From the NCBI RefSeq assembly GCF_001431485.1, contig NZ_LDJM01000029.1:1-64000 (forward strand): a stretch of DNA of 64,000 nt. The letters run 5' to 3'. The translations under genes were made by a program, and so were the position numbers. This document shows, piece by piece, positions 9,519 through 18,146 of this stretch (within the stretch, counting starts at the first letter, position 1; each line of letters begins with the position of its first letter). Under the pieces are notes generated by a model. It was given only the letters and a program-made list of their open reading frames with translations, was not told the origin of the DNA and searched no databases. Source of the stretch: Stenotrophomonas ginsengisoli. GTDB lineage: Bacteria; Pseudomonadota; Gammaproteobacteria; Xanthomonadales; Xanthomonadaceae.

Positions 9519-10110
9519 CACCGCCCGCGCCGCTGCCCCGAGCCCGGCCCGGCTGGTGGCCAGGCTGGCCCAGCCGGTGCCCAGCCAGACCCCGTTTGTC
9601 GAGGTGCGCCAGTCGCCGATGCTCAAGCAGGCCTTGCAGGTCAGCGGTACCTACCGGCGTCCGGATACGGCCACCCTGGTCCGCCAGGTGCAGCAGCCCT
9701 ACCAGGAGACCTCGACCATCGCCGCCGGCCAGGTGCGGGTGCAGCGTGCAGGGCGCAGCGAGCGGGTGTTTGCGATCAGCCGTGCGCCCGAACTGGCCAG
9801 CCTGCAGGACAGTTTTGCCGCCCTGCTGGCTGGTGACCTGGCTACCCTGGAAAAAGCCTTCACCCTGCGCAGCCTGGGCAATGACGGGCAATGGCAGCTG
9901 CAGCTGACCCCGCGTGCCCCGGCCGTGGCCGCACGCCTGCGCCAGCTGGTGCTGCATGGCAGTGGCGGTGACCTGCGCTGCATCGAAACCCAGCCGGTGC
10001 AGGGCCAGGTGCAGCGCACCCTGGTCGGTGGCACCGCCCAGGCGGCGCTGGCCGAGGGCGTGGTCGATGGCCAGGCGCTGCAGGCGCTGTGCCAGGGGGC
10101 CGCGTCCTGA
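9448..10110 (+). CDS. LolA-like periplasmic lipoprotein-carrier homologue
   Basis: 220 aa from ATG 9448, chosen because it exposes a signal peptide (MTRSTFLLPWLSTIALISG, cleavage near TARA/A). The body has the pattern of LolA-related proteins of aryl-polyene clusters: a GTYRRPDTATLVRQVQQPYQE block, repeated beta-strand patches and RLRQLVLHGSGGDLRCIE. It probably binds the lipidic polyene in the periplasm and passes it to the outer membrane, working with the MMPL exporter encoded next. The first 71 bases overlap the acyltransferase gene. Confidence 0.8.
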   Translation: MTRSTFLLPWLSTIALISGLLGTDTARAAAPSPARLVARLAQPVPSQTPFVEVRQSPMLKQALQVSGTYRRPDTATLVRQVQQPYQETSTIAAGQVRVQRAGRSERVFAISRAPELASLQDSFAALLAGDLATLEKAFTLRSLGNDGQWQLQLTPRAPAVAARLRQLVLHGSGGDLRCIETQPVQGQVQRTLVGGTAQAALAEGVVDGQALQALCQGAAS

Positions 10111-12440
10111 ACCTGTCATCGACCCAGCGCACGGCGCTGGCCCTGGCCTGGCTGGCCCTGCTGGCCGTGGCCGGTTGGCTGCTGGCCAGCCAGCTGCAGG
10201 TCAGTGGTGACCTGCGCAAGTTCATGCCCGAACCCCGCACCGCCGAGCAGAAGCTGTTGATCGAGGAGCTCGGTGACGGCCCCGGCTCGCGCCTGCTGAT
10301 GCTGGCCATCCACGGCGGGGATGTGCCCGTGCTGGCCGCGCAGTCGCGCCAGCTGGCCAGCCAGTTGCGTGGCGATGAACGTTTCGAATGGGTGCTCAAC
10401 GGCGACAGCCCGATGGCACTGGAAGACCTGCCTGATGCGCTGCTGCCGTACCGCTACCTGCTGGCACCGGTGGCGCCGGGGCAGCTGCAGGCCGATGGCC
10501 TGCGCCAGGCCCTGGACGAGCGCGTGGCCGACCTGGCCTCACCGGTGGGGGGGCAGCTGGAGGCCTTGCTGCCGCGTGATCCGACCCTGCAGCTGCTGAC
10601 CCTGCTGGAGCAGCAACCGCGCACCCCGCCGGTGATCGAAGGCGTGTGGTTCACCGAGCAGGCCGACCAGGCCCTGCTGTTGCTGCAGACCCACAGCGCA
10701 GGGTTTGATCCGTCCGGCCAGCAACAGGCGGTGGATGCGGTCAATGCGGCCTTCGCGGCGGTCAGTGCCGGCACCGGTACCCAGCTGGAGATGACCGGCC
10801 CGGGCGCCTTTGCGGTGAAGATCGGCAACCAGACCAGCCGTGAGGCCAGCACCATCGGCAGCATCGATTCGCTGGGCCTGGTGCTGTTGCTGCTGCTGGC
10901 CTACCGCGGCTGGAAATATCCTTTGTTGGGCTTCCTGCCGCTGGCCAGTGCCGGCCTGGCCGGCCTGTGTGCGGTGGCCATCGGTTTTGAAGGCGTGCAC
11001 GGCATCACCATCGCCTTCGGCTTCACCCTGATCGGGGTGGTGCAGGATTACCCGATCCACTTCTTCAGCCACCAGCGCCCGGGCCTGTCGCCGTGGGCCA
11101 ACGTGCGCGCCCTGTGGCCGACCCTGGGCACCGGTGTGGTGGCCACCTGCATCGCCTACCTGACCTTCCTGTTCTCCGGCGTGGACGGCCTGCGCCAGCT
11201 GTCGGTGTTCACCATCACCGCGCTGCTCACCGCGGCCCTGGCCACCCGCTACCTGTTGCCGGCCCTGGTCGACCCGGCCCGCCGTGACATGGCCGACCAG
11301 GCCTGGCTGCAGCGCCTGTGGCTGGGCATCGAGCGCCTGCCGCGTCCACGCCACAGCCTGTGGCTGCTGGCCGTGCTGGCCGTGGCGGTGAGCGCACTGG
11401 CCCCCGGCGCGTTCTGGCAGAACGACCTGTCGCGCCTGACCCCGGTGGACCCGGTCGACCTGGCCCGTGATGCGCAGCTGCGCAATGCCCTGGGCGCGGC
11501 CGATACCCGTTACCTGATCAGCGTGGATGGCACCGATGCCGAGCAGGCCCTGGCCCGCTCGCAGGCGCTGCTGCCCCTGCTGCAGGCCCAGGTCCAGCAG
11601 GGCAACCTGGTCAATTTCGACATGGCCGCGCGCTGGCTGCCCAGCGCCGCGCTGCAGCGTGAGCGCCAGGCCGCACTGCCCGAGGCTCCGGCCCTGGCTG
11701 CGGCCCTGGCCGAGGCGGTGGCGGATTCGCCGTTCCGTGCCGATGCCTTTGCCCCGTTCCTGGCCGATGTGGAACGCGCGCGTACCGCGCCACCGCTGGG
11801 CGTGGCGGATATCCAGGGCACCCCCTTGGCCGGGGCGGTGCAATCACTGCTGATCCAGCGCCCGCAGCACACGCTGGCCCTGATCACCCTGACCGGGGTC
11901 GAGCAGCCCGATGCGCTGGCCGCCGCGGTGGCCGCCCACGGCGGCACCTGGGTGGACCTGAAACAGGCCAGTGAATCGCTGGTTGCCGCCTGGCGCGTGC
12001 GGGTACTGCTGGCCCTGGGCGTGGCGATGCTGCTGCTCACCGCCACCGTGTGGCTGGCCCTGCGCGACCGGCGCCGGGTCTGGCGGGTGCTGCTGCCGAT
12101 GCTGCTGACCACCCTGGTGGTGCTGGCAGTGCTGCGTGGGCTGGGCATCGAGTTGAACCTGTTCCACCTGATCGGCCTGATCCTGGCCGCCGGCCTGGGC
12201 CTGGATTACGGCCTGTTCTTCGAGCATGCCGGCGACCAGCGCGCCGCCCAGCTGCGTACCCTGCACGGCCTGCTGGTGTGCAGTGCGATGACCCTGCTGG
12301 TGTTCTGCCTGCTGGCCACCTCGTCGATCCCGGTGTTGCGGGCAATCGGCAGCACGGTGGCCCTGGGCGTAGCCTGCAATTTCTTGCTGGCCCTGCTGGT
12401 ATCGCGCCATCTGCACAAGGAAGTCGCCCATGCGCATTGA
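10089..12440 (+). CDS. MMPL/RND-family exporter of the pigment operon (XanH-like)
   Basis: 783 aa from a GTG at 10089 overlapping the LolA-like gene by 22 bases; no ATG fits. One N-terminal helix (about 17-37), a large periplasmic loop to about 250, a five-helix bundle, a second periplasmic loop (about 430-640) and a second helix bundle: the duplicated RND/MMPL layout. GVVQDYPIHFFSHQRP in the first bundle and LGLDYGLFFEHAG in the second are the matching proton-relay regions with paired acidic residues. It should move the finished aryl polyene or its lipid conjugate out of the inner membrane. Confidence 0.9.
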   Translation: MPGGRVLNLSSTQRTALALAWLALLAVAGWLLASQLQVSGDLRKFMPEPRTAEQKLLIEELGDGPGSRLLMLAIHGGDVPVLAAQSRQLASQLRGDERFEWVLNGDSPMALEDLPDALLPYRYLLAPVAPGQLQADGLRQALDERVADLASPVGGQLEALLPRDPTLQLLTLLEQQPRTPPVIEGVWFTEQADQALLLLQTHSAGFDPSGQQQAVDAVNAAFAAVSAGTGTQLEMTGPGAFAVKIGNQTSREASTIGSIDSLGLVLLLLLAYRGWKYPLLGFLPLASAGLAGLCAVAIGFEGVHGITIAFGFTLIGVVQDYPIHFFSHQRPGLSPWANVRALWPTLGTGVVATCIAYLTFLFSGVDGLRQLSVFTITALLTAALATRYLLPALVDPARRDMADQAWLQRLWLGIERLPRPRHSLWLLAVLAVAVSALAPGAFWQNDLSRLTPVDPVDLARDAQLRNALGAADTRYLISVDGTDAEQALARSQALLPLLQAQVQQGNLVNFDMAARWLPSAALQRERQAALPEAPALAAALAEAVADSPFRADAFAPFLADVERARTAPPLGVADIQGTPLAGAVQSLLIQRPQHTLALITLTGVEQPDALAAAVAAHGGTWVDLKQASESLVAAWRVRVLLALGVAMLLLTATVWLALRDRRRVWRVLLPMLLTTLVVLAVLRGLGIELNLFHLIGLILAAGLGLDYGLFFEHAGDQRAAQLRTLHGLLVCSAMTLLVFCLLATSSIPVLRAIGSTVALGVACNFLLALLVSRHLHKEVAHAH

Positions 12441-12870
12441 ACGCGAACAACTGCAACAGCTGGTGCCGCACCAGGGCAACATGTGCCTGTGGGATGCGGT
12501 GCTGGCCTGGGATAACGAGAGCATCACCCTGCAGGCCGGCAACCATACCGATCCGCGCCACCCTCTGCGTCTGGGTGATGCGCTGCATGCGGTGCACCTG
12601 TGCGAGTACGGTGCCCAGGCCATGGCCGTGCACGGCGGCCTGCTGGCCGATGGCCAGCCCAGTGCGGCCGGCATGCTGGTGGCCCTGCGCGATGTGCAGC
12701 TGCACTGCGCACGCATCGATGACCTGGACGGCCCGCTGCTTGGGCGCGCCACCTTGCTGGCCGCCGGCGCAGGCAGCCAGCAGTACCAGTTTGAAATCCA
12801 CCATGGCCAGCAGTTGCTGGCCCAGGGCAGGGCGGCGGTGATGCTGCAGCTGCCCAACGCGCAAGCCTGA
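12430..12870 (+). CDS. Second hotdog dehydratase (ApeP-like)
   Basis: 146 aa. The N-terminus LVPHQGNMCLWDAVLAWD matches the FabZ/ApeP class where LVPHxxxMxLLD opens the hotdog fold, followed by a central helix with HAVHLCEYGAQAMAVHGG carrying the likely catalytic His and Glu. With the 97-aa protein at 8264 it makes up the pair of dehydratases usual in aryl-polyene systems, which may act as a heterodimer. The start overlaps the exporter stop by 11 bases, and the next gene (FabG) begins 10 bases after its stop. Confidence 0.85.
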   Translation: MRIEREQLQQLVPHQGNMCLWDAVLAWDNESITLQAGNHTDPRHPLRLGDALHAVHLCEYGAQAMAVHGGLLADGQPSAAGMLVALRDVQLHCARIDDLDGPLLGRATLLAAGAGSQQYQFEIHHGQQLLAQGRAAVMLQLPNAQA

Positions 12871-12880
12871 GGAAACGCAC

Positions 12881-13609
12881 ATGCAAAAACAACGACGCGC
12901 CCTGGTCACCGGGGGCAGTGGCGATATCGGTGGAGCGATCTGCGTGGCCCTGGCAGCGGCGGGCATGGAGGTGATCGTGCATGCCAACGGCAACCTGGCC
13001 CGGGCGCAGACGGTGGCGGATGCGATCACCGCTGCCGGCGGCCAGGCCCAGGCGCTGGCCTTTGATGTCACCGATGCACAGGCCTGCGATCAGGCCCTGG
13101 CCGCGTTGCTGGAACATGGCCCGGTGCAGGTGGTGGTCAACAATGCCGGCATTCATGATGACGCACCGATGGCCGGCCTGGACGCCGCGCGCTGGGGCCG
13201 GGTCATCGATGTCTCGCTCAACGGCTTCTTCAATGTGACCCAGCCGCTGCTGCTGCCGATGGCGCGCACGCGCTGGGGCCGGGTAGTCAATATCTCCTCG
13301 GTGGCGGCGGTGCTCGGCAACCGTGGCCAGACCAGCTATGCCGCGGCCAAGGCCGGCCTGCACGGGGCGTCCAAGTCGCTGGCCCGGGAGATGGCCAGCC
13401 GTGGCATCACCGTCAACGTGGTGGCCCCGGGGGTGATTACCGGGCAGATGGCGGCCGAGGCCTTCCCGCCGGAGATGATCAAGCAGACCGTGCCGGCCGG
13501 GCGTGCCGGCAAGCCGGAAGAAGTGGCCGCACTGGTGGCATTTTTGTGCAGCGATGCGGCCGGCTACATCAACGGCCAGGTGATCGGGATCAACGGCGGC
13601 ATGGCCTGA
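12881..13609 (+). CDS. 3-oxoacyl-ACP reductase (FabG-like) of the pigment operon
   Basis: 242 aa classical SDR. Cofactor loop TGGSGDIG at 10-17, NNAG at 87-90, and catalytic Ser140, Tyr153, Lys157 (NISSV ... SYAAAKAG). It reduces the ketoacyl-ACP formed by the beta-ketoacyl synthase, giving the substrate of the two hotdog dehydratases. It is the last gene of the forward operon and ends 22 bases from the convergent antiporter gene; no clear terminator hairpin is visible in that gap. Confidence 0.93.
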   Translation: MQKQRRALVTGGSGDIGGAICVALAAAGMEVIVHANGNLARAQTVADAITAAGGQAQALAFDVTDAQACDQALAALLEHGPVQVVVNNAGIHDDAPMAGLDAARWGRVIDVSLNGFFNVTQPLLLPMARTRWGRVVNISSVAAVLGNRGQTSYAAAKAGLHGASKSLAREMASRGITVNVVAPGVITGQMAAEAFPPEMIKQTVPAGRAGKPEEVAALVAFLCSDAAGYINGQVIGINGGMA

Positions 13610-13631
13610 AGGCACGGCCGGCCCCGCGCCA

Positions 13632-14903
13632 TCAGTTTTCGTTTGCGCTGCTGCGCCGGGCAGGCTCGGCCGCTGGTTGAGGGGCAGCCGGGCGGGCAGA
13701 GAACAGGCTCAGCAGCGGGCCGGTCATCACCGTGGTGGCAATGGCCATCACCAGCAGCAGGGTAAACAGCTCCTGGCCGATCAAGCCGGCATCCAGGCCC
13801 ACCTTGATGACGATCAGCTCCATCAAGGCGCGGGCATTCATCAGCGAGCCCACGGCCAATGAATCGCGCCAGCCGAAGCCACTGATGCGGGCACCGGCCG
13901 CACCACCCAGCACCTTGCCCAGCACGGCGGCGGCCATGATCAGCGCCAAGGCGCCAAGGCCCGCACCGACAAAGGCATCGCCGGTGGTATTGAGCCCGGC
14001 CAGGGCGAAGAAGATCGGCATCAGCACGATGATCGCCACATGCTCCAGCCGCTCGATCAGGCTCTTGAGCAGGCGGTCATCGCGCGGCAGGCAGGCACCG
14101 AACAGGAACGCGCCGAACACCGGGTGCAGGTGCAACCACTGGGTGGTTGCCGCGCAGGCAAACACACCGATCAGCAAGGCCGCCAGCACCATGCCCGAGG
14201 GCTGCCCATCGCCGGCGTAGCGCCGCAGCAACCAGGCAAAGGCCGGGCGCAGGGCGCCGAACACCACCGCGCACAGCACCACCAGGCCGAGCGTGGTCTT
14301 GGCAAAGCCGGCATAGCCGTCACCCGAGCCGATCAGGGCCACCACCAGGGCGAGCATGATCCAGGCAAAGACATCGGCAATGGCGGCCGCCGACAAGGAC
14401 AGCTGGCCGATGCGGCTGTGGGTCATGCCGCGTTCCTTGAGGATCCGCGCCATGATCGGGAAGGCCGTTATCGACATGGCCGCAGCCATGAACAGCGCAA
14501 AGGGCCAGAAACCCACCCCTTCGGGTGCCAGGGTGGGATGCAGCCACGGGGCGATGCCGATGCCCAGCGCCATCGGCGCCAGCACGCTGAGGATGCCGAC
14601 CCAGCCGGCGCTCTTGAACTGCGCCCGCACACCCTGGGGGGCGCGTAGCTCCACCCCGACGATGAACATGAAAAGCACCAGCCCCAGCATCGACAGCGAT
14701 GACAGTGCCGGCAGCGAGTCGGCCGTGAACAGCTCGGCATGGAACTGCGGGAACACGCTGCCCAGGATGATCGGCCCGAGCACGATGCCGGCGGCCATCT
14801 CGCCGATCACCGGCGGTTGGCCCACATGGCGCAGCAGCAGGCCGCACAGGCGTGCGGTTGCCAGGATCACCACCAGTTGCAGCAGGAGCGGGGAGTGCGA
14901 CAT
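13632..14903 (-). CDS. CPA2-type cation/proton antiporter
   Basis: 423 aa from ATG 14903; a TTG further upstream would only add a short polar extension. Around twelve hydrophobic helices, with typical features PPVIGEMAAGIVLGP near residue 30, a central SLSAAAIADVFAWIM containing the ion-site Asp, and GSLMNARALMELIVIKVGLD near the C-terminus. It exchanges Na+ or K+ for H+ across the inner membrane; no RCK/TrkA-N domain is attached. It starts 24 bases after the halogenase stop and probably belongs to the minus-strand pigment operon, as the last gene. Confidence 0.88.
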   Translation of the reverse strand: MSHSPLLLQLVVILATARLCGLLLRHVGQPPVIGEMAAGIVLGPIILGSVFPQFHAELFTADSLPALSSLSMLGLVLFMFIVGVELRAPQGVRAQFKSAGWVGILSVLAPMALGIGIAPWLHPTLAPEGVGFWPFALFMAAAMSITAFPIMARILKERGMTHSRIGQLSLSAAAIADVFAWIMLALVVALIGSGDGYAGFAKTTLGLVVLCAVVFGALRPAFAWLLRRYAGDGQPSGMVLAALLIGVFACAATTQWLHLHPVFGAFLFGACLPRDDRLLKSLIERLEHVAIIVLMPIFFALAGLNTTGDAFVGAGLGALALIMAAAVLGKVLGGAAGARISGFGWRDSLAVGSLMNARALMELIVIKVGLDAGLIGQELFTLLLVMAIATTVMTGPLLSLFSARPAAPQPAAEPARRSSANEN

Positions 14904-14927
14904 GCAGGCCTCGGGGCAGCGGGTCAA

Positions 14928-16550
14928 TCAGTGGCCGTACCAGTGCGGTTGCAGCAAGGGCGGTTGTGGCGGCGCATCGCTGCCGGCCAGACAGGTGTCC
15001 AGGCCGTGGCTGTCGATATCCGGGTGATGCAGTCGCGCCGCGGCCAGCAGTTCGGCTGCCAGTCGGCCCATGTGTTGCACGTTGCCGGTGATGCGTGTGC
15101 GCAGGGCATCGTCTGGATCATTGGCATTGAGCGCCTGGTTGAGCTGGTGAAACCAATCAATGCGGTACTGGTCCAGCAGGCGCTGGTCCGGCGGCCGTGG
15201 GCTGCCATTGCACCGGCCCCAGTCGCGCAGCAGGGCCTGCATGCTCCGGTTCAGCGTGTTGGCCTGCTCCAGTGCCGGGCGCAGCCTGCCCAGCAGGGCG
15301 ATGTCGGTGAGCTTGTCGGCAAAAAACAGCGGTGCCAGCACGGACCAGTAATAGGTGTAATCCCAGATCACCTTCAACGGCATCACCAGGGCATCGCCGA
15401 ACAGCGGGTACTGGTCCTGGTACAGCGTCAGCGTGTTTGCGTAGAAGGAAAAGTACAGCTGCTGGTAGATGTCGGCATAGGGCGCGAAGGACTTTCCGGC
15501 CCGGTCCTTGTCGATCAGGTCGCAGATGTAGCCGTTGCTGATGGCGATGAAATCGCTGCCCGGCGAGTAGAACGGGTCAAGAAACAGCCCGGCCTCGCCG
15601 GTCAGTGCCCAGCGATCGCTCGAGAACACCTGTTTGCAGCCATAGGAAAAATGGCGCATGGACATGAAATCCTGCAGCGCATGTGCCGGGGTGTCGATCG
15701 ATGCGGCTACCTGCGGCTGATGCTGGCGCAGCCAGGCCATGGCCTTTTCATGCGTGTCCATGGTTTGCAGCGGGTGCAGCCGGGCGTCGCAGACGATGCC
15801 CAGCGAGTGCGCGCCCGAGCTCAAGGGGATCAGCCAGAACCAGTAACCCGGCCCGCACATGTGGTTGGTCGAGCGCCAGCGGTCCGGCGGGGTGCAGCGT
15901 GACAGCCAGGCCGGGTCACTGCCCCATTGGTTGGGATCCACATGGCCATCCACCCGCCACCACACCGCATTGACGTCGTGGTCGTTGGGCTGTGCCAGGT
16001 CGAACTTGCGTTTGATCAGCCCGGCACGTCCACTGGCATCCACCAGCCAGCGTGCCTGGCGGGCATGGCGGGTCCTTGCGCGGACGTACTGCAGTTGATG
16101 CAGGGCGCCATCGCGGCCGATTTCCAGCTCGCGGACCACGGCGTCATCGATGAACTCCACGTCCAGCGCACGCGCCTGCTCACCGAGGAAATTTTCGAAA
16201 CGGCCGCGGTCCAGCTGCCAGGACGGGGTCGGCAGTATCTGGCTGACGCCGACTTCGGTGCAGGCCGGGATATCGGACTGGCCTTCGGAGAAAAAGAAGC
16301 GGAAGCCGAACTTGCGGATCTGCGCGCTTTCTAGGTGCCCGGCAAAACCCAGGGTATGGGCGAAATAATGTGCGCCGATTTCCACCGTGGACTCGCCCAC
16401 CTTGAAGGCAGCTTCGCGTACCGGATGCTTGCGGCGTTCGATCACCGTGACCTGCAGGCCCGGGTCACGTTGCTTGAGCTGGATCGCCAGGCTGAGGCCG
16501 GCCAGGCCACCACCCATGATCAGTACATCGGTGGTGGTGGTTTGGCTCAT
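14928..16550 (-). CDS. Flavin-dependent halogenase-type monooxygenase of the pigment locus
   Basis: 540 aa. The FAD-binding GGGLAGLSLA loop is at 13-22 and KVGEST follows at 50-55. Two halogenase marks are present: a lysine (K80) in IRKFGFRF placed like the catalytic Lys79 of PrnA/RebH, and WFWLIP at 237-242 matching the WxWxIP signature. Xanthomonadins carry bromine on the aryl ring, so this protein is the obvious candidate. The upstream GT2 gene overlaps its start by four bases (ATGA). Simple hydroxylation rather than halogenation cannot be excluded from sequence. Confidence 0.88.
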   Translation of the reverse strand: MSQTTTTDVLIMGGGLAGLSLAIQLKQRDPGLQVTVIERRKHPVREAAFKVGESTVEIGAHYFAHTLGFAGHLESAQIRKFGFRFFFSEGQSDIPACTEVGVSQILPTPSWQLDRGRFENFLGEQARALDVEFIDDAVVRELEIGRDGALHQLQYVRARTRHARQARWLVDASGRAGLIKRKFDLAQPNDHDVNAVWWRVDGHVDPNQWGSDPAWLSRCTPPDRWRSTNHMCGPGYWFWLIPLSSGAHSLGIVCDARLHPLQTMDTHEKAMAWLRQHQPQVAASIDTPAHALQDFMSMRHFSYGCKQVFSSDRWALTGEAGLFLDPFYSPGSDFIAISNGYICDLIDKDRAGKSFAPYADIYQQLYFSFYANTLTLYQDQYPLFGDALVMPLKVIWDYTYYWSVLAPLFFADKLTDIALLGRLRPALEQANTLNRSMQALLRDWGRCNGSPRPPDQRLLDQYRIDWFHQLNQALNANDPDDALRTRITGNVQHMGRLAAELLAAARLHHPDIDSHGLDTCLAGSDAPPQPPLLQPHWYGH

Positions 16551-17374
16551 GGCAGCGGCTTTGTCCTGTCAGACAGCGGTGGCTGGGAAAATTCGCCGGA
16601 AGGATCGTCGATCACGGCCGGATGGGCTTGGACCTGACGATACACCCCGTACAGCCCGCCACGTCGTACCGCCTGCGCGACAATATGGCTGGTGATACGC
16701 CACAGGTCGCGCAAGGGGCGGAAATGGCTGCGGCGGAACTGCTGCGGGGAGCTGGCCTGCGCATAGCGCGATTCAATCGGGACCGAGACACAGCCCATGC
16801 CCAATTGGCGCGCGGCGCTGATCACGATCTGTGCCTCGAACACAAAGTCTTCGCCGGGCACATCGGTCAAGGCCATCAGCGCGGCAGGATAGAAGCGCTG
16901 GCCACTCTGGCTGTCGGCCACCTGGTAGCCGGTGCCCCAGGCGATGCCCCAGTCACCGAATTCGTTGGCCATGCGCCGCAACGGTGGCTTGGCCGCACGG
17001 TTGCGCAGGCGTGCGCCGATGATGATGTTGCCCGGGTGGCGGTTGGCGCTGGCCAGCAGGCGCGGGATGTCACTGGCGCTGTGCTGGCCGTCGCCATCCA
17101 TTGTCACCACCCCGGTCACGCCCAGTGACAGCGCATGGGCAAAGCCTGTACGCAGGGCGGCGCCCTTGCCCCGGCGCTGCGCATGTCGCAGCACGGTGAC
17201 CGGCAAGCCCTGCAGGCAGGCCACGGTGTCATCGGTGGAACCGTCATCGACCACGATCACGGTGTCGCATTGCTGCAGGCACTCGCTTACCACCTCGGTG
17301 ATGCGCAGCGCCTCGTTCAAGGCCGGGATCAACACCGCCACGGTGTCACGCCGGATCGGCAACTCAGGCTGCAT
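16547..17374 (-). CDS. Family 2 glycosyltransferase (polyprenyl-phosphate type)
   Basis: 275 aa from ATG 17374 (ATG 17389 would add five residues). GT-A fold signs: VAVLIPALNEA at the N-terminus, TVIVVDDGSTDDT for the nucleotide, and TMDGDGQHSASDIPRLL containing the DxD-like metal site; QSGQRFYPAALM follows. No strong membrane helices appear at the C-terminus. Glycosyltransferases of this kind occur in aryl-polyene and xanthomonadin clusters, where they may glycosylate the carrier lipid or the pigment head. It overlaps the CLF-like gene by 11 bases and the halogenase gene by four. Confidence 0.87.
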   Translation of the reverse strand: MQPELPIRRDTVAVLIPALNEALRITEVVSECLQQCDTVIVVDDGSTDDTVACLQGLPVTVLRHAQRRGKGAALRTGFAHALSLGVTGVVTMDGDGQHSASDIPRLLASANRHPGNIIIGARLRNRAAKPPLRRMANEFGDWGIAWGTGYQVADSQSGQRFYPAALMALTDVPGEDFVFEAQIVISAARQLGMGCVSVPIESRYAQASSPQQFRRSHFRPLRDLWRITSHIVAQAVRRGGLYGVYRQVQAHPAVIDDPSGEFSQPPLSDRTKPLP

Positions 17375-18146
17375 GGTCGATCCCGACATGCAGGCTGTGG
17401 GCCGGGCCGGCTGCCAGCTGCAACTGGGTCTGGCCGCTGGCCAGGGCATCGAACAGGGCCAGCATCGCCGCGCCGGCATTGGCCTGGACACGCTGCTGCA
17501 GCGGGCCGGGTTGGGCCGGGTTGTCGGTCGGGCCCCATTGCACCTGCAGTGACGGCCCCGGGCCGTCGCGACCCAGCACCAGGGCGGTGCCAAGCAGCCC
17601 GGCGCTGGGCGCCTGGGTGGCCAGCGGGCCACTGGCTGCGCCGTCATAGCTGACCAGCAATACCTGCTGCGCGCCGTCAGCCAGCTGCACCAGCGCCTCG
17701 AGCAGGCCCTGGGCAAAACTCCAGGGACCGGCGCTCAGGGCGGTGGCCGGGGTGTGGGCACCGGCACCGATGGTCCAGTAACCGGCCGCCGCGTTGTGCA
17801 CCGAGTTGTGGAAACGGGTCGGCGAGAGGCTGGCCGGGTCCTCGGCCAGGGTGCGGCACATGTAATCGGTGATGCCCAGTTCGCCATGGCATGAGGCAAA
17901 TACCGAGGGCAGTTGCGCAGGGTCCACGCCGGCGGCATTGCATGCGGCCAGTGCCACATCCAGGGCCACGGCCACCGTATCCGGGGCACGGCGGCGCTCG
18001 TTGGCGGCCAGCAGCTGCGGGCTGGGGCGGCGTGCCGGTTCTGCCGGCAGCTGGCCGTCGGCCACGTACTGGCAGGCCGCCTGCCAGCTGTCCAGGCCAT
18101 CGCTCCAGTAGGCGATGCCGTTGATGCGTGCGTGCAGAATGCTCAT
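17364..18146 (-). CDS. Chain-length-factor-like beta-ketoacyl synthase homologue
   Basis: 260 aa, about two-thirds of a full ketosynthase. It keeps thiolase-fold blocks (PSVFASCHGELGITDYMCRTLAEDP, RFHNSVHNAAAGYWTIGAG) but has ALSAGPWSFAQG where the nucleophilic Cys would sit, and no His pair of the KS type. This is the pattern of a CLF or KS-beta partner (Ketoacyl-synt_2-like), so I infer it dimerises with the catalytic KS encoded just upstream and sets polyene length. Its start overlaps the KS stop by four bases (ATGA). Confidence 0.83.
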   Translation of the reverse strand: MSILHARINGIAYWSDGLDSWQAACQYVADGQLPAEPARRPSPQLLAANERRRAPDTVAVALDVALAACNAAGVDPAQLPSVFASCHGELGITDYMCRTLAEDPASLSPTRFHNSVHNAAAGYWTIGAGAHTPATALSAGPWSFAQGLLEALVQLADGAQQVLLVSYDGAASGPLATQAPSAGLLGTALVLGRDGPGPSLQVQWGPTDNPAQPGPLQQRVQANAGAAMLALFDALASGQTQLQLAAGPAHSLHVGIDHAA

